A program made the position numbers and the translations under genes. The notes below the pieces were generated by a model. That model worked only from the letters and a program-made list of their open reading frames with translations, was not told the origin of the DNA and did not search any database. Positions 5,716-7,945 of a stretch of 7,945 bases of DNA are shown here, piece by piece. Location: the NCBI GenBank assembly GCA_947072805.1, contig CAMTJK010000156.1:1-7945 (forward strand), read 5' to 3'. Source of the stretch: an uncultured Prevotella sp. GTDB taxonomy: Bacteria; Bacteroidota; Bacteroidia; Bacteroidales; Bacteroidaceae. Positions within the stretch are counted from its first letter, which is position 1. Every line of letters starts with the position of its first letter.

Positions 5716-7623
5716 TTACTTTACCTTATATTTTATCTTTCCGGTTACAGACGGCTGTCTTACTGTAAGTATTATGCGGTATAGATGTTCGCCCCACAAG
5801 CCTTTCAGCACACTGTCGAGGCGTGGCGACAAGTCCTCCACTGCGGCTTCCAGCACGCGCCCGTCGTAAATAACGGCATGTGCGCCCAGCCCTATCTGTC
5901 CCTCTGCCGACAAGTCCGGCTGTACCAGCGTGACGAGCATGATGCGCGAGGGTTCCGTGAGGCTTTTCAGCACATAGTCTTCCGCTATCTCCACTGCTCC
6001 GTGTGTTATCTTCACCTCACGTGTCCACCTTTCCACTGCAGCGCTTTCCGGATAGGCTCCGGCTATGTCAAGTCGCAACACGCCGCGCTTCCGCTGCACT
6101 GTCTTCGCGGCATAGTTTCTGCCATCCCTCTGCGCTACACCGTTTATCAGCGGCAGGTTATGGTAAGCCGACTGCATGGTCCAGATGTTATAGCGTCCCT
6201 TCCCGAAGGTCTGAGCCGTATATTCGCCCACGCCGGGGTCCACGAGCAGCGGTTCGCCGTCGGCATACACTATGAAGCTGCCCACATCGTTGTGGTTATG
6301 GCTCTCGGCGTTGTGTCCTCCCTTTACCGCCACGTACAGAGCGCCGCGCCTTGCCGTCATTATCTGCAGGTCTGGCAGCCACACGTCGGCCTGCAGAGGC
6401 TCCGCCGGCTTTTCGGCGAGCAGTCGTCGCACATCCTTCAGCATGAGAAGTTCGCGCCCGAGCACAGGCGAGTTGCCGCTCCTGCGATAGACAGTCGCCG
6501 CCGAATCGGCAATGTTCTGTTCCCGGGCGGCATGTGCGGCAAACGCCCTCATCATGGCATCGTCCAGATAGAGGCCGAAAGGATAAGCCACATTCACCTG
6601 AAGCTGCATGCGGTTGTGATGGGCGTCGGCAAAGTTCACGCAATATCCGTTGCCTATATACATCTTATATATATAGCTTCCCATAGCCCTTATCTTCGCG
6701 TCGCGGCTCATGTCGATGCGTCCCTGCGATGCCAGGCGCAACAGATGCAGGCAGTCAAAGAGCGATGCAGCCGCCCTGTCCCAGTAGTCGGTGCCCTCGT
6801 CGCAACCGCCGTCGGCAGGATAAGCATCTACAAAGGCATCGAGTGCAGCGGCAATCTGCCCCACCGCCTCCATGCGTCTGTCCGCATCTGTCTCGCAGAG
6901 CAGCACACAGGCAAGCCAGTTGGAACATATCCACGGATTCCAGTTCATGCCCGCCTTTTTCCACCAGTAGTTATGTTTCAGTGCAGGCTGCAGCATGCGG
7001 CGTGCAATCTCGCTGCCTATGCGTTTGCGCAGCATTGGCGAAAAATTGTCCAGCTGCCCGGCAAGCACATACGCCGTCCACGCCACGAGCCCTGCCGTTT
7101 CGGCGTTGAAGAGGTCTACTGTCTGGTCTGCCGCCGTGGGCAGTTTTGTCTTGTAGTGTGCCGGCAGACCCCACCACGTTTCTTCAAGCGTGGCATGCAG
7201 TCCGTCCACGATGTCAGGCAGAAAGCGTCCTTTTCCCTCCACCACCTCCGCCATGACGAGCGTGGCAAGACGTGTACGACGCTCGAAGTAGAGCTTTTCG
7301 TAGCGCGTGCGGTTGCCGTTGGTCTTGAAGAGCGCAAATTCCGTTGCCGGCAGCACCGTCCATGGCTGTCCCGCCACCTTTTCTCCGTCGGCAATATAGC
7401 TGTGGCGCATGCTTTCGGGCAGCGAGTCGTGCCAGAAGTTACTGCTTGCAGGCGGCACGGGGGCGAAGTGTTCCATGGCTGCAAGCACCTGCTTGACATC
7501 ATCCCTGCCGCATATTGCGGCAAGCTTGTTGCTGTCTTGAGCCGAAAGCGGCATTGTCAGGCATAGCGCAAGGAGCGTGAGCGCCAGGCGTAGCACAGTC
7601 ATTCTTTTTGTTTTCATTGTCAT
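5716..7623 (-). CDS. Secreted heparinase II/III-like protein
   Basis: This 635-residue protein resembles polysaccharide lyases of the heparinase II/III fold, which cleave uronic-acid-containing glycans by beta-elimination. The N-terminus has a signal peptide: basic start (KTKR, 4-7), hydrophobic stretch (about 9-24) and cleavage expected after Ala28 in LSA|QD, leaving N-terminal Gln. Cys21 is preceded by Leu, so it is not a lipobox. An alpha-helical toroid-like domain runs from about 40 to 400 and includes NWNPWICSNWL (227-237) and DGGCDEGTDYWDRAA (271-285), with Tyr280 a candidate catalytic acid. The C-terminal beta-rich domain carries GGHNAESHNHNDVGSF (435-450), whose His437, His442 and His444 match the heparinase II/III HxHND-type signature, and YNIWTMQSAYHNLPLINGV (478-496). 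The substrate cannot be named; no SusC/SusD pair, sulfatase or other glycan gene is in the window. ATG 7621-7623 is the first start; Met3 is equally possible. A 593-residue frame runs antisense to it and is an artefact of codon bias. Confidence 0.85.
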   Translation of the reverse strand: MTMKTKRMTVLRLALTLLALCLTMPLSAQDSNKLAAICGRDDVKQVLAAMEHFAPVPPASSNFWHDSLPESMRHSYIADGEKVAGQPWTVLPATEFALFKTNGNRTRYEKLYFERRTRLATLVMAEVVEGKGRFLPDIVDGLHATLEETWWGLPAHYKTKLPTAADQTVDLFNAETAGLVAWTAYVLAGQLDNFSPMLRKRIGSEIARRMLQPALKHNYWWKKAGMNWNPWICSNWLACVLLCETDADRRMEAVGQIAAALDAFVDAYPADGGCDEGTDYWDRAAASLFDCLHLLRLASQGRIDMSRDAKIRAMGSYIYKMYIGNGYCVNFADAHHNRMQLQVNVAYPFGLYLDDAMMRAFAAHAAREQNIADSAATVYRRSGNSPVLGRELLMLKDVRRLLAEKPAEPLQADVWLPDLQIMTARRGALYVAVKGGHNAESHNHNDVGSFIVYADGEPLLVDPGVGEYTAQTFGKGRYNIWTMQSAYHNLPLINGVAQRDGRNYAAKTVQRKRGVLRLDIAGAYPESAAVERWTREVKITHGAVEIAEDYVLKSLTEPSRIMLVTLVQPDLSAEGQIGLGAHAVIYDGRVLEAAVEDLSPRLDSVLKGLWGEHLYRIILTVRQPSVTGKIKYKVK

Positions 7624-7674
7624 GGTGGGATATTTTTCTATGTTTTAGGGCACGATATGATGCCGTCTCTGATG

Positions 7675-7682
7675 CAAAGTTA
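7675..7682 (-). promoter_or_regulatory. -7 element of the heparinase-like gene promoter
   Basis: Read on the minus strand this is TAACTTTG, an exact TAnnTTTG match followed by CATC. It lies 52 bases before the ATG, predicting a leader of about 45 bases. No TTTG lies 19-21 bases upstream; instead that position falls inside the hairpin at 7690-7704. This suggests a regulated promoter or one using an activator or alternative sigma factor. Confidence 0.55.
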
Positions 7683-7723
7683 TAAAAAACCGCTCGTCAG
7701 GCGGCACGATTTCGCTTTTTATA
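7681..7723. repeat. Nested inverted repeat, terminator-like on the minus strand
   Basis: Outer arms TATAAAAA (7681-7688) and TTTTTATA (7716-7723) enclose inner arms CCGC (7690-7693) and GCGG (7701-7704). Read on the minus strand, the inner stem is followed at once by TTTTTT, the form of an intrinsic terminator, although the stem is only four to five pairs. The element overlaps the upstream side of the heparinase-like gene promoter, so it may instead be an operator. Confidence 0.45.
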
Positions 7724-7866
7724 CCATACTATTTCATCATATTTTAAGTCAAACAGGTCGTCAGAGCGTCACAAGCGGATGAAACTATGGTTTTCAGGAC
7801 GAGATGATGATGCAGTCAGGGTGCTCGTAACTGCACTTAATGAAAGTTAATTTGTAAAGATATTTG

Positions 7867-7893
7867 GTCGAATTTAACATTTTTAAATTCGAC
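7867..7893. repeat. Perfect 11-base inverted repeat
   Basis: GTCGAATTTAA (7867-7877) and TTAAATTCGAC (7883-7893) are perfect complements separated by CATTT. On the plus strand a run of nine T follows, but 14 bases after the stem, which is too far for a standard terminator. An operator for a dimeric regulator, or a hairpin in a leader of a gene beyond the right edge, are the main options. Confidence 0.55.
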
Positions 7894-7945
7894 GTAACTA
7901 CTCAGTCTTTTTTTTTCCTGCTGCAGTTATAGACATTTTAAAGTT

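Larger units (their letters stand above)
7624..7945. other. Gene-free region upstream of the heparinase-like gene
   Basis: This 322-base stretch has no gene I can support on either strand. It holds the promoter of the minus-strand gene at 7675-7682, a nested inverted repeat at 7681-7723, a perfect 11-base inverted repeat at 7867-7893 and a run of nine T at 7908-7916. CGTAACT occurs twice, at 7826-7832 and 7893-7899. No complete plus-strand promoter was found near the right edge: GATATTTG at 7859-7866 is one base off the consensus, and the only TTTG upstream is too close. Confidence 0.6.

Noticed and set aside
5785..7566. 593-residue open frame on the plus strand opposite the heparinase-like gene
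   Set aside because: It is antisense to a gene with clear motifs and signal peptide, begins with no promoter and has a His/Arg/Cys-rich composition typical of a shadow frame in GC-rich coding DNA.
7859..7866. Plus-strand promoter GATATTTG near the right edge
   Set aside because: The first base differs from TAnnTTTG and there is no TTTG at the required distance.
1..7945. CRISPR array, insertion sequence, tRNA or rRNA gene, phage or defence genes
   Set aside because: No regularly spaced repeats, transposase motifs, terminal repeats or clover-leaf sequences were seen on either strand.

Overview
The window looks like a chromosomal piece from a Bacteroidales bacterium, most like Prevotella or a close relative. 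Three things point there. Four promoters carry the Bacteroidetes -7 element TAnnTTTG, and at least one has a matching TTTG 20 bases upstream. None of the start codons has a convincing Shine-Dalgarno sequence. The gene families (DUF3109, a long insertion-rich LepB, a WbqC-like protein, a secreted heparinase II/III-like protein with an ...SAQ signal-peptide end) are also typical of the group. The genus is an inference; no rRNA or other marker is present.

Layout. 1-330: AT-rich leader DNA with no gene I can support. 331-951 (+): Cys-rich DUF3109 protein with a promoter so close that the mRNA is probably leaderless. 1015-2103 (+): trpS, tryptophanyl-tRNA synthetase, with a textbook promoter squeezed between it and the previous stop. 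2198-2953 (+): dapB of lysine/diaminopimelate synthesis, with its own promoter. 2990-4420 (+): lepB, signal peptidase I with an intact Ser/Lys dyad. 4501-5049 (+): a short signal peptidase homologue that has lost both catalytic residues. 5070-5699 (+): WbqC-family protein. 5716-7623 (-): secreted heparinase II/III-like protein, convergent with the previous genes and separated by 16 bases. 7624-7945: non-coding DNA with the promoter of the minus-strand gene and two clear inverted repeats.

How the genes fit together. dapB, lepB, the inactive paralogue and the WbqC gene are closely spaced on one strand (gaps of 36, 80 and 20 bases) with no recognisable promoter after the one before dapB, so they probably form an operon. 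A GC-rich hairpin directly after the lepB stop may lower expression of the distal two genes. The operon links cell-wall precursor supply (DapB) with protein export (LepB). The heparinase-like protein, with a signal peptide, is an expected LepB substrate but is not otherwise connected.

The observation most worth following is the pairing of an active signal peptidase I with an adjacent paralogue in which the Ser is Ala and the Lys is Cys, while the residues that support the fold are kept. It resembles the SpsA/SpsB pair of staphylococci and suggests a non-proteolytic partner or regulator. I did not find a wholly new multi-gene system such as a defence island, CRISPR array or mobile element.
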